Shown here piece by piece: positions 1 through 10,100 of a stretch of DNA of 64,000 nt. The stretch comes from Holacanthus passer (lineage: Eukaryota; Chordata; Actinopteri; Pomacanthidae): assembly GCA_025331565.1 (NCBI GenBank), contig JAFREQ010000030.1, positions 6,818,501 through 6,882,500 of the forward strand. The letters run 5' to 3'. The notes beneath the pieces are model-generated. The model was not told the DNA's origin. It worked only from the letters and a program-made list of their open reading frames with translations, and did not search any database. The translations under genes were made by a program, and so were the position numbers. Position 1 is the first letter of the stretch. Each line of letters opens with the position of its first letter.

Positions 1-236
1 TTTGTGCTCTGCATGTATATGGGCACATATAGTTGTACTTGTAACAGAACTCATATCTGCTGATGATTAAGTCCTTGATTTTGGAAAAAAAGAGTTGTAT
101 TCCACAGAAAATAGATGTAAGCATATGAGTGCGTATATGTGTGAGGAACTCTCAAACCTGATGTGTTTGAATATGAGCATAAGGTTTTGAATGATCTCAT
201 CACTGGTTGTAAATGGTTGTATTTTTCCCCTCACAG

Positions 237-3200
237 TGGGAATGTAAGACGGATATGGACAACGCATACCGATTTGGTCACATTGAGGTGAGCTGTGAGG
301 GCTATAGCCACCCAGCTGATGCCTACATACTGAAGGGCTCCTGTGGGCTGGAGTACACACTGGAACTGACTGAAGAGGGCAGGAGGAGGACCCAAGACAA
401 CTGGGGTTCCCACAGTGGCTTCAAGGAATTTGGAGGTAGGAAGATTGAGATGTGAGATTTATGAGGCTTCATCTTCACACTTCTTCACTTCTTTTCTGTT
501 TGTCTGTCTCAGGCTTTGCCTCCAGTTTCTTCAATGGTTTCTCTGGAAACAAGCATCAACATCACCAACACAACCAGCAGAGCCGTCAGGGCTCTTACCC
601 AGCAGGCAGTGAGGACGTAGGAGGCCTGCTGGGACTTGCTGTGCTTCTGCTCTTAGCCTATGGAGTCTACAAGTTGTTTCTCAGCCGGAACACGGCCCAG
701 TGGGGGCAGGATGATGGACAGGCTGATTACCCCAGAGATAGTGACCATCATTCCACCGCAGGACCACCACCGCCGGGATTCAAACCTGATTTCACAGGTA
801 GCTGATGCAGAATGATGCAGTGCAGATAGAGTAGCAATAGATGTCTGGTTTGCACTGCATATTTTCCCTGGCAAACGTATCTTCAAAGCAATACATACAG
901 CTGGATACACACTGTAGTATGAAAATATATGAAATATGGAATAAGGTTACAACTGCCTTGCTGAAATCTTGAACGTGTTTTGCTTGGGCTGGTGGGCTCC
1001 CCGGTGCTGGGGGTTCATGCCTGCTGGCTGGGGTGGGTTCACGGGTGAGGGGGGGTGCATGCGGTAGTCTCACACTAACCCTCGGCTTTAGGGACAAACA
1101 CAAAACACACGCACACACACACATACACAGCCTTGGCACCATTGGCTTTAGTGATGTGGTAATTCTGTCTTTTCTTATATTTGCTTGCTTGTTTGAGTTC
1201 TTTCTACTACACTTTCGTTACACTAATTATATATTATAAATTATATTTCATATCGGTTTGTTCCACGACCTTTTACTTCGGTAGGTATTAGGAATGTTGA
1301 AGTTTGCCATACTCTGGTTGTCATTGTTGTTGTTGTTGTAGTTGTGATTGTTGTTGTTGTTATGTTCCCTCTTGTCTCTTGTCTCTTGTCTCTTGTCCCC
1401 ACATCCCCCTCTCTCTATCTCTATCCTTTTCCCTCCTGTTCTGGTCCGGTCGTCACGCAAACAAAAAAAAAAAAAAATAAAATAAAATAAAAATCACACT
1501 ATGGGAGAAGTATCTCAGACCTCTCTCTATCAGAGAAAATCTGTGTGGCACGACTGGGCATCTGGAACATCACACTATTTGCCCAAGTTGCTGTACAGAA
1601 CAGGTTAAAAAAAAAAAAAAAAAAAAAAGAACGTGTTTTGCTTTTGTGTTCAGGCTATCCTGGTGCCAACCCAAGCTACGGTTTTCACAGTGACTACACT
1701 CACGGACAACAGTACCCAAGAGGTCGACCTACTCCTGGCACAGGCCCTGGCTTCTGGACCGGCATGGGGACGGGAGGGGTTCTGGGATATCTTTTTGGTC
1801 GTCAGAGGTTAGCAAAGAGATGGAGAGAGAGAGAAATTAGTAAAAATTCCAATTACATTGTACTATAACAGCAGGAATCCCAGAAAACCAAATCTTAACA
1901 TTATTCTACTCGCATTTCATCCAGAGCCTTCAGGTTATTTGTACCGTGTGTTTGTTTTGCAGAAGCCAACCCCACAATTATAACTCCTCCAGTTACGCTG
2001 ACAGAAGACCTCCTCCTGCTGGAGCCCCCTCCTCTTCCTCTGGGACACGCACTACTTCAGGTAGAAGGACTGCATGTTCACTAGCAGAGCTACAAACAGG
2101 CAACTGTGACATCAGATAGTCATTTTGTACATATCATTAACCTTTTTACCACCATTGATATCAAGCAGTTGAACCAATTAGATATTGATGAAAGGATTTT
2201 TATTGATACTAAATATCTTTTGATAAGTTATTTCTTTATTTGTCCCACAGCGGGGACATTTACAATTACAATTGAATGTTTGTCTAAGGGAAGCCTGAGA
2301 CTATAATCAGATGTATGATGATGATGATGATTGTTATTGGGGGTCATATCATGGTATATATTGTGAGACCATAGAAATGTGTCAACTGAAAGAAATTTTG
2401 CTCAACTGTGTATACCATAAAAGTACACACACTGTGACTTTATTCATGTCACTCACTCCTTATCAGTATTATTATTGTGGGCTGCCATAGACAGTCTACT
2501 GTCCCATGTCACATTCCATAAATGCTTTTTCAGAGCCATTTACACATTGACAAGATATAAACAACTTTTTGATCAAAATGTTGCATACAGAAAAGTTTCA
2601 AAGACTTATGTTAGAATAGTCAATGGCACAAAATATCACCTCTTGGTGTCTAGAGCTAATGCTCCAGTATCTGTAGCTGCAATTTTTCTTGAAACTCATC
2701 ACAGTGGAGGCTGAAGACAGGAGCCACTAAAATCTGAGTACCACCCCAGGACACCTCCCTTCACTAGCGTGGAGATATAATAGGTTAAGATAAACATGTA
2801 ACACAATTGTATAGTGTACAACAGTGTGAGAATCAGATGTTAGCTTTACACACAGTTTCTCACCATGTTAAATTTGTACAGAAGCACATTGAATTCTCAA
2901 AAGAAAGAAAATGGAGTGGAGTGACTTCTGTTTATCATAATTACTAGATCTGGATCTCATAATTACAAGATAGTTGGTGTTACAGTCTCTGACCTATCAA
3001 ATTCTGATGAGGAATTTTCGCTATCCTGCAAACATTTTTCTCATACATTTATCATGATCACATCGGGATTTTATATCAGATAGTTGTCTTGTAATTATGA
3101 TAGTAGGTCTTAATTCTGAAATTCAGCAGACATAATTATGAGCTAATGCCTCCTTTTTTTTCTTTGTGGAAATGCATCGCATTCACCAGATTAGTTGTGA

Positions 3201-3303
3201 CAATGAAAATCTCAAGAATTCATGAGCATCCAAAGATATGTTGTAGGTACAACTGCCTAACTCATGTTTTTTGTCAGGTTTTGGAGGAACCAAGAGAAGA
3301 TAG
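237..3303 (+). CDS. saraf: SARAF (store-operated calcium entry-associated regulatory factor), 3' part
   Basis: SARAF is an ER membrane protein that slows store-operated Ca2+ entry by acting on STIM1-ORAI1. The five visible exons are 237..435, 513..797, 1654..1807, 1963..2060 and 3278..3303 (stop TAG); all junctions are AG/GT and phases agree, giving 253 residues. Seen: the family's luminal core WECKTDMDNAYRFG and SCEGYSHPADAY, SCGLEYTLELTEEG, then a His/Gln-rich stretch (visible residues 79-92), one membrane helix (about 103-123), the cytosolic PPPPGF motif, the Gly-rich GPGFWTGMGTGGVLGYLFG block, and a basic C-terminus GFGGTKRR. The signal-peptide exon(s) lie upstream of the window, so the gene is partial at its 5' end. 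The donor after 1807 (GTTAGC) is weak. The last coding exon is only 26 nt. Identification is from remembered family sequence and is secure. Confidence 0.95.
798..1653 (+). other. saraf intron with simple repeats
   Basis: No coding signal. It holds a short CA run (about 1099-1130), a GTT-rich microsatellite (about 1320-1362), a TCTTG run (about 1371-1398), and two long A runs (about 1463-1478 and 1603-1629). Confidence 0.7.
2061..3277 (+). other. saraf last coding intron, repeat remnants
   Basis: No exon seen. It contains an antisense LINE 3' tail remnant (2229-2272, listed separately) and a 13-bp perfect inverted repeat (2958-2970 and 3087-3099) inside DNA rich in the motif CATAATTAC. Confidence 0.55.
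2229..2272 (-). repeat. LINE 3' tail remnant (antisense)
   Basis: The + strand reads TTATTTGTCCCACAGCGGGG then ACATTTACAATT, the reverse complement of the tail motif (TCCCC-CTGTGGGA-CGAATAAAG) seen again at 14689, 16147 and (antisense) 28083. Such a motif ending in short repeats is typical of fish non-LTR retrotransposon 3' ends; the exact clade is inferred. Confidence 0.5.
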
Positions 3304-3990
3304 AAGCTGTGAAGGTGGACAGATTCTGACCGATTTTTAACTCATGCAAACAAGTTCAAAGTTTGCTGCTGGCACCATGAGAAGACCCTCTCTTCATGCA
3401 GAGATGAACTTGTCTAACAGTGTAGTAACATCGCTACACAGTTCTCCATTCCTCTGGAGATCACTTTGATGTTAGCTGCTGACAGGAAGCACTTGTTTTT
3501 CTTTGAATGTGTGGTTTAGCCTGAAGGCCTTGTTTCTGGAAGAAAATTGCATGACTTTTATGTTTTTAAAAAGATGACCACCTTGCAGTTGTTAATCGAC
3601 TTGGATCAGCATTTTGTAGGTAAGACAAGATATTTCAGTGGGAATCCACTCTCTGATTTCTAAGGACATACTGACTTTGTGTTAATGCGTGTTCTGCCTC
3701 AGTCACAGAGAGATATCTATGAAAAATTTTGCATTCGCATAAAACAAATGACAGATATGGACAAAATAATATGCCCAGCTTCACTGACTCTGCTCCATCA
3801 GTTTATAACTGCAGCTGAACAGAGCCAAGAATTGTGGCTGAAATTATTTGAATTGGTAAATCAGTAAATTACCCAATGTTTTTTTTTTTTGTGTACATTC
3901 ATCCACCTGTCAGTCTCATCAGTGCTTTATTTGCCTTTACCTGCTCGCCCTCATACCTTTGCTTTCTGTATCATTGAATAAACTTTAAAT
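3304..3990 (+). other. saraf 3' UTR
   Basis: Sequence after the saraf stop codon. A canonical AATAAA at 3977-3982 probably directs the mRNA 3' end near 4000. No other gene is seen here; the open frame at 3679-3867 has no recognisable domain. Confidence 0.65.
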
Positions 3991-4330
3991 GTGTATATTA
4001 TTCGAAACCTTATGAAATATTAAAGGTCATATGTTATTTTAGGTCATGATGTGTGATATTTTGGTAACTAATAAAAGGATAAACAAAAAATGGTGTATTT
4101 TTAAACCTGCTGCTTTTTGCTCCCCTTCCCAAAAGTAAAAAAAAATCACATGTTGTAGGTGACACACAGTTTGTTGGCATTTGATAGCTGATATCTTCTG
4201 AGAGGAGCAGAGTAAAGAGCAGCGCTTTCATTGTCTCAGATTTTCTGAGTTTTCACTTTCACTGTAATTATTCCCTATGCCTATGCAATATCTGTTTATC
4301 CTGTACTGGCAACAAACTAAAGTTTTAAAT

Positions 4331-4385
4331 TACAGCACCTGGTATTCCCAGGTAATCTCCCATCCAAGTGCTAACCACAACTCTT
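4331..4385 (-). pseudogene. 5S rRNA pseudogene, 3' part
   Basis: Read on the minus strand, about 50 nt match the 3' half of vertebrate 5S rRNA: TGGTTAGCACTTGGATGGGA, then a CTGGGAATACC block, ending GGTGCTGTA at the natural 3' end of the RNA. Only a few bases differ from the family consensus as I know it. The 5' half with most of the internal promoter is absent or unrecognisable (4386-4450), so this is a retroposed or decayed fragment, not a working gene. Confidence 0.85.
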
Positions 4386-4677
4386 CATAGCTCACAGTGG
4401 GTTTTTCCTGTTGTCTTAAAGAAGGAGGCTGAGTCTGACTGAAGCTGAATCGACTCAGAACAAGGAGCCTAGTATGACATACACACTCACTCTACTGCAC
4501 TACTGAACATATGTGACTTCAGATAATTATAAAACCAAACATCAGTAATTCAGATTCCTGTTAGATGTTAGTCATGACACTATCCAATGATAGTATATAC
4601 TATCTTATACATAAAGGTATTGTTGTGCATGTTTGTTGGTAAGAGGTTGTGAGCAAAGCCTCATGGTGGAAAGCATG

Positions 4678-4710
4678 AAATTAAATAAAGGTTTATCTTA
4701 TCTTATATAC
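4678..4710 (+). repeat. LINE 3' tail remnant with TTATC repeats
   Basis: AATAAAGGTTTATCTTATCT matches the end of the tails at 14689 and 16147; only the distal part is kept. A CATA microsatellite follows at about 4725-4742. Confidence 0.4.
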
Positions 4711-5220
4711 ATTATGTAATGCATGCATACATACATACATACAGTTATTTTAAGTACAAAAACAAGTTATTTTTGATTGAGTGGAAGGAAAAAATTTAGA
4801 TAGTGGCAACGACTGGGTCTAGAGATGGTTGAGTATGTTCTTGTTGATACCATCTGATCACATCCTGCATTGACATTATCAGTCATGTGTGGAAGAGTTC
4901 CCATTCTGTTTTTCCATACATATCACACCAATGCATCAAATGTGCACTGTCTGTCAACCACAATTTCCAACCCTGCTGCTGATCTTTCCCATGGCAGACT
5001 TTGTCACTAAAGCTCCTGCCATCTGTGGCCCAGCAATGAACCCTTTTTCAGTCACTGAGACCTTCTCCTATTGCCATCTTGACACAAATTCAGAATCAAC
5101 TGTACATGCCACAGAGCGTGATTGGATGGTAACTGCTAAAGTGTACCATGCAGCGCACCTGTGTGTATCATAAACTGTATAAAATCTGGATGTGTTGACC
5201 ATAGACTGTATTGTACTGTG
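4711..5220. other. intergenic DNA between saraf and tmem187
   Basis: No conserved coding segment recognised. The open frame at 4889-5173 shows no family motif. Confidence 0.5.
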
Positions 5221-5235
5221 TGGACGCGACAGTCA

Positions 5236-5270
5236 ATGAAGGGGGCGGGGCCTACGTTCCACCACGTGAT
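5236..5270 (+). promoter_or_regulatory. tmem187 promoter: GC box and E-box
   Basis: GGGGGCGGGGCC at about 5241-5252 is an Sp/KLF-type GC box, and CACGTG at 5263-5268 is a perfect E-box, about 130 bp upstream of the tmem187 start codon. A TATAAAA string at 5178-5184 also exists. That this is the promoter is inferred from position and motifs. Confidence 0.5.
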
Positions 5271-5394
5271 AATGAAACCCGGAACAACAACAGCAGCAGC
5301 CCGGACTTTTGATCCCAGTTTATCAGAAAACATAAGCGTGTTGAACTTCAGTCATTCCAAAATAACTGTCTGACATGTTTTCTAAACAGCAGTG

Positions 5395-6174
5395 ATGAAG
5401 TCGGCGCTGCTTCACGTCTCGGTGCCTTTCGTGCTGTGTGTCCTGTTGGCGAACAGCAGCCTGTTTGAGCAGGTGGAAGTGGACTTGTCTTATGAGCACT
5501 ATGCGGAGGAGAGGGTGGATTATCTGCCCGCCTTCCTGGCGATGCCCTGTAACTGTCTGGTTAACCTGGCCTACATCTTCACGGGACTCTACTGGCTGCT
5601 GTGGCACCGAGGCGGCAAAGAAACCGACCAGGGCCGCTACCTGAGGGAAGTGTTCGCCCTCATGGCTGTCTTCTACGCGCCGGTGCAGTGGACGCGCTTG
5701 GCGGTGCTGCGGCGCGCTCCCGCCGTGCTCGACCAGTGGGTCACCTTACCGATCTTCGCCTGGGTTCCGGTGTGGATCAGCTTCATAGAGCGCGGCCCGG
5801 CGCGGTGGCGCGCGTCGCACGCGGCGGCGCTCGAACTGCTCTCCGTCCTCAGCTACGGCTTGACGCTGGCGCACGCGCGGGGCTTCGAGGCGGCTCTCGG
5901 CGGTCACGTGGCCCTCGCGATCTACACGGGGGTGCGCGTGCAGCGGCAGCACGGGGACGCTCGCACGCGGGGGTACATGCTGCTGGCCGTGCTGTCCTGT
6001 ACGGGCTTCGTGGCGCTCAAGCTGGCGGATCACTGGCTCGCTCGGTACCGGCTCTTCCAGCGGCTCACCGGACACTTCTGGTCCAAAGTGTGCGACGTGC
6101 TGCAGTTTCACTTCAGCTTCTGTTTCCTGACCACGCTGACACAGAGAGCGCAGGGCAAGACAGCAGCACAGTGA
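5395..6174 (+). CDS. tmem187: TMEM187, multipass membrane protein
   Basis: A 259-residue protein from one uninterrupted coding exon, close in length to human TMEM187 (261), also encoded by a single exon. The start is ATG at 5395; the upstream in-frame GTG is not a normal eukaryotic start. Family landmarks are visible: the YEHYAEE motif at about 30-36, then LPAFLAMPCN and LVNLAYIFTGLYWLLWHR forming an early helix, and a run of further hydrophobic segments consistent with about six membrane spans. The reaction or ligand is unknown; the family is described only as multipass membrane proteins. The coding exon is strikingly GC- and CpG-rich (about 5640-6070) compared with its AT-rich surroundings, which creates long spurious frames on both strands. 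Possible polyadenylation signals: AATAAA at 6363-6368 and near 6494. Confidence 0.92.
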   Translation: MKSALLHVSVPFVLCVLLANSSLFEQVEVDLSYEHYAEERVDYLPAFLAMPCNCLVNLAYIFTGLYWLLWHRGGKETDQGRYLREVFALMAVFYAPVQWTRLAVLRRAPAVLDQWVTLPIFAWVPVWISFIERGPARWRASHAAALELLSVLSYGLTLAHARGFEAALGGHVALAIYTGVRVQRQHGDARTRGYMLLAVLSCTGFVALKLADHWLARYRLFQRLTGHFWSKVCDVLQFHFSFCFLTTLTQRAQGKTAAQ

Positions 6175-7129
6175 CAGACCATCAGGAGAAGAGGAGAAGA
6201 CACCAGAAGACACCTTCATTTCAGTGGAACACTATTCTCCACATCATTTATTTGATTCTGTCACCATACACAGAACTTGTCAACAAGTTGTCAAATCAAG
6301 AAAAAAGAGAGGAAGGAAAGCAAATAGAGATTCCAGCATGGGACACAGACATGCGATGACAGAATAAAATAGACCAACAGAATGTGCTGGGAGATTGAGC
6401 CAACAGAGCAGATTGAAGAGTAGAAACCACAGTGGAGTTTTATTAGAAAGATCAACTGCTAGTCTACTAGAAGACAGCCACAGCAGACAATCAAATAAAA
6501 TCACTTATAATCTCAACTATAAATGGCTTACTGAACTGCTTCTGGGTAACACTGAGCTCCAGCATGATCATGGCAACATTTTGTTTTCTAATTATGAGTA
6601 ACTGGTACATAATTTCATTAGATGTTGGAATTGGGTGTTTGACTGTTTTACTTAATTGGGTGAAAACAAAAAACTGTAGGTTTGTGACTAATACCTGCTA
6701 CAAAGTAAAATATAACTGTACATAAAACAACCTCTGAGACAATATAATTTTCATACCCTGCATATTAAGAATGTGTTTCAGAGTACATCCTTGTTTAAAA
6801 AAGTGAAAACATTTCAGACTGAAAGGTATAAAAAAAACACAACTTTGAGTATCTCACCTGGGTATTTATGATTTGAATCCACAATGATAAGTTTTGATCA
6901 ATTTGGAGCATTGCAATTACAAATAAATGTAGCAATTGGAATATATATTGTACACATTAACAAGAAAGAGTATAACAACAGAGGTCTGCCTTTAATTTCT
7001 CTGAAATCCCCCCCAAAACATGCTAGTAGTTACATACTGATGTCAAATAAATGCAGCTGCTTATGAGATGCGTCATTGTTGTTCTCCTCTTGAAACTTCT
7101 GATAAATCGACATGGAACCCCCCACATGT
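6175..7129. other. tmem187 3' UTR and intergenic DNA
   Basis: Purine-rich 3' flank with AATAAA at 6363-6368, then AT-rich DNA. tmem187 and the following receptor gene converge here. No further gene is seen. Confidence 0.55.
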
Positions 7130-10100
7130 CTACAGATCATGTTTAGTGATAGCAGTGAGGACAGGCTCTGACGATGGTTTCCTATTGGTCCACAGCAGGC
7201 CCAGGCTCGCCTCCCGGAAGTCCTGATGGGAGCAGTAGATAAGAGGGTTCAGGCCACAGTCTAGGTATGACATCACTGATGACAGTGTCCTTAACCAATC
7301 AGGTGCGGGGGACATGTCCATCCTGCCCAGTAGGATCAGCTGATTGACCAATGGAGAGAAAGAAACAAAGACAGTCTATAAGTATGGGTTCACTCTGTAA
7401 CTTTTACATCTGTGCACATGCAGATACAATAGTTCATATGTTGTTTCATGTATGTATCACCTCAGACACAACAAAGGGAGTGTAGCAGAGTATGTAGGAG
7501 GCCACCAGCAGAGGAGTGACTGCAGACAGATCTGCTTCATCATCATCATCACTGAGACAAACAAGATAGAGAGAGATGGAAGTAACACTGGCTTTGTTTA
7601 CATGCGCAGAGAATTCTTAGCATGGACACTCAGTCTGCTTGTTGTAGCATAGTGTTATACCGTCGCTATTTCAATACATATTACAGGTATTTCTGTATTC
7701 AATGTAAGTAAGTTAAGTTTGCAGTTGTTGGCAGCAGGGACTAGAGGTCTTTAGATAGGTGTAAACCCAGTCCCTAAACCCCAAGGTCCTGAGCTGGGCC
7801 GAGCTGAGTCTCATGCCCAGACTTTTTTAAATCAATCAATGATGTCTTCAAAAAGCTTATTTGACCAACTGTCCAAAGCCCAAACCTATTTGTTTTATTA
7901 TCATATATGATAAAGAAAAGCAACAAATTCTCACCCTTGAGAAGCTAGAGCCAACACTTTCCCCTCTCCAGTCTTTGTGCTAAGCTAAAGATGTCCTGGT
8001 CTTATCTTTGTGCTGGACACACAGAAATGGAACTGATATCAATCTTTTCTTTTCAACCTGAATAAGATGGCAAACTAGATAATTGTATTATTATAAATTT
8101 TAGTTTTTCTTCTTATATACCATACAACATTTTTAACACAGTTCAATATTACATGGATAACAAGTAAAAGATCACTGGACTAAATCTGACCTGGGTCCAT
8201 GGCTTAATGTCCATTTTAGGTCCACAACAACATCAATTACTATATTTTTAAATGACTAAAGCATCATCTGACCAGTTTCCCCAGCTTGTGTCGTGTCACC
8301 TGAGATAATCTTTTCTCCAGTGGTTTACCTGATGCCGCTGGAGCGGAAGCCACAGGCCCTCAGTAAAGAGCAGAAGAAGATGAGGAGGAAGGGGAGGAAG
8401 ATACAGATGGAGAAAGCACAGAGAATGTAGACCAACATGTCTGAGTAACTGCTCTCCCAGAAGACAGCACACAGCATCTCTGCAGGGTCATACCTGAAGT
8501 AGATAGAAGACATGATGGCCGTGTACAGGTCAGAAAGAGCATGTCGACAATGGAGCACTGAACTGAAAACCTTAAGTAAACTACATACTTGATCCAGGCA
8601 TAGACAACAGGGACACTCCCGAACACCACCCCTGTCACCCAAGAAGCCAAGCAAGCTGTCACCATGGCAACAAAGCCAGCACTTCCCGGGGGGACCATGC
8701 CAATAAGCCGCTGGACACAGAGGATAGCTGTGAAGAAAAAAAAGAAAGTACTAGAAAGTAAAAAGAGAGTACTGTGTTTTCTGTCCTCTGTGAAGGACAC
8801 TGTCCATTTCGTATTTGGTATTGTTCCCTTCAATCTCCAATCTCCTGGGTGCAAAGCAAAGTCAAGTGCCATCAGCTCACGTTTCACATATGAGGTCACA
8901 TATAACGTTCACGCTGTCTCTATGTCTAGTAGTTAAACTGGGTTGCACCATCAAGGATTAAGTCTTAATTCGGTTGAAGATCAACAGTCAAATCAGATTG
9001 AACTGTTAAATTTCTCTGTCTCTCAATACTTTCTGCCTTCCCTACGCTGTCTGTGCTTCTCAGCTCCAATCCCATTAGTTCCTACTGAAGTTGTAAGTCT
9101 TGATAAACACCTCACAAATACATAGTTTCATTTTTTTAAAAAGAAAAGAAAGTACTTTCTTAAAACATCTGGTCAGTGTAGTTTTTTAATCAAATGTCAC
9201 TCAAACAGGAGGAAATAGTGCATTTATCAGGGACTATTTTCAGTGGCGGATTAATCCACAGGGCTGCACGGTGGTGCAGTGGCCAGCACTGGCGCCTCAC
9301 AGCTAGAAGATCCCTGGTTCGCGTCCCGGTTCGGACGCTTGGGATCTTTCTGTGTGGAGTTTGCATGTTCTCCCTGTGCAGCGGGTACTCCGGCTTCCTC
9401 CCACAGTCCAAAAACATGCTGAGGTTAATTGAATACTCCAAATTGTCCGTAGGTGTGAATGTTGTTTGTTGTTTGTCCTGTGTGTGGCCCTGTGATGGAC
9501 TGGCGACCTGTCCAGGGTGTCCCCTGCCTTTGCCCTAAGTCGGCTGGGATAGGCTCCAGCCCCCCCGTGACCCTGCAGAGGATTAGCGGCGTGCATCGTA
9601 TAGATGTACAGATAATGGATGGATGGATGGATTAATCCACGTTTGGTGCTCTAGTATATTTGCGGCAGTGAGACGTGTATGTGGGACAGGGTCAAAATAA
9701 ACTACAGTGTGTGCTCATGGTAATGAAGGAACATGTCACCCAGTGCAACAGTGTGGCTCACTGACGTGCTTTTAATAGTTTTTAGACAACAATGGAGCTC
9801 TATGGCACAGAGGAAGAGGATATAGCAGGCTTTGATACACACAGTGTAGTACTTGTTCATAGGACACATTCAGTGCTGGTTTGGCTCTGCACATTAGACT
9901 TGTTGGGAAGTAAAATATAGAATGTCACCAGTATATTAGCACCTTGGATGTTGAAAATTGCTCATATTTTAAACTTAATCACCTGAGTAATCACGCCAAA
10001 AACACACTGCTACCATTATTTTGTAATGGTATGGCACACATGGCCTGAACTCCTCTCTTGCAGAGCATTTACATTTCTTTCTTTATATGTGCAAACATAT

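Noticed and set aside
5746..6219. 157-codon antisense frame over tmem187
   Set aside because: It is produced by the GC-rich codon pattern of the real gene on the other strand; composition is low-information and no motif is present.
5601..6359. 252-codon frame overlapping tmem187 on the same strand
   Set aside because: It is an Arg/Ala/Gly-rich shadow of the GC-rich tmem187 exon with no domain; only the tmem187 frame matches a known family.
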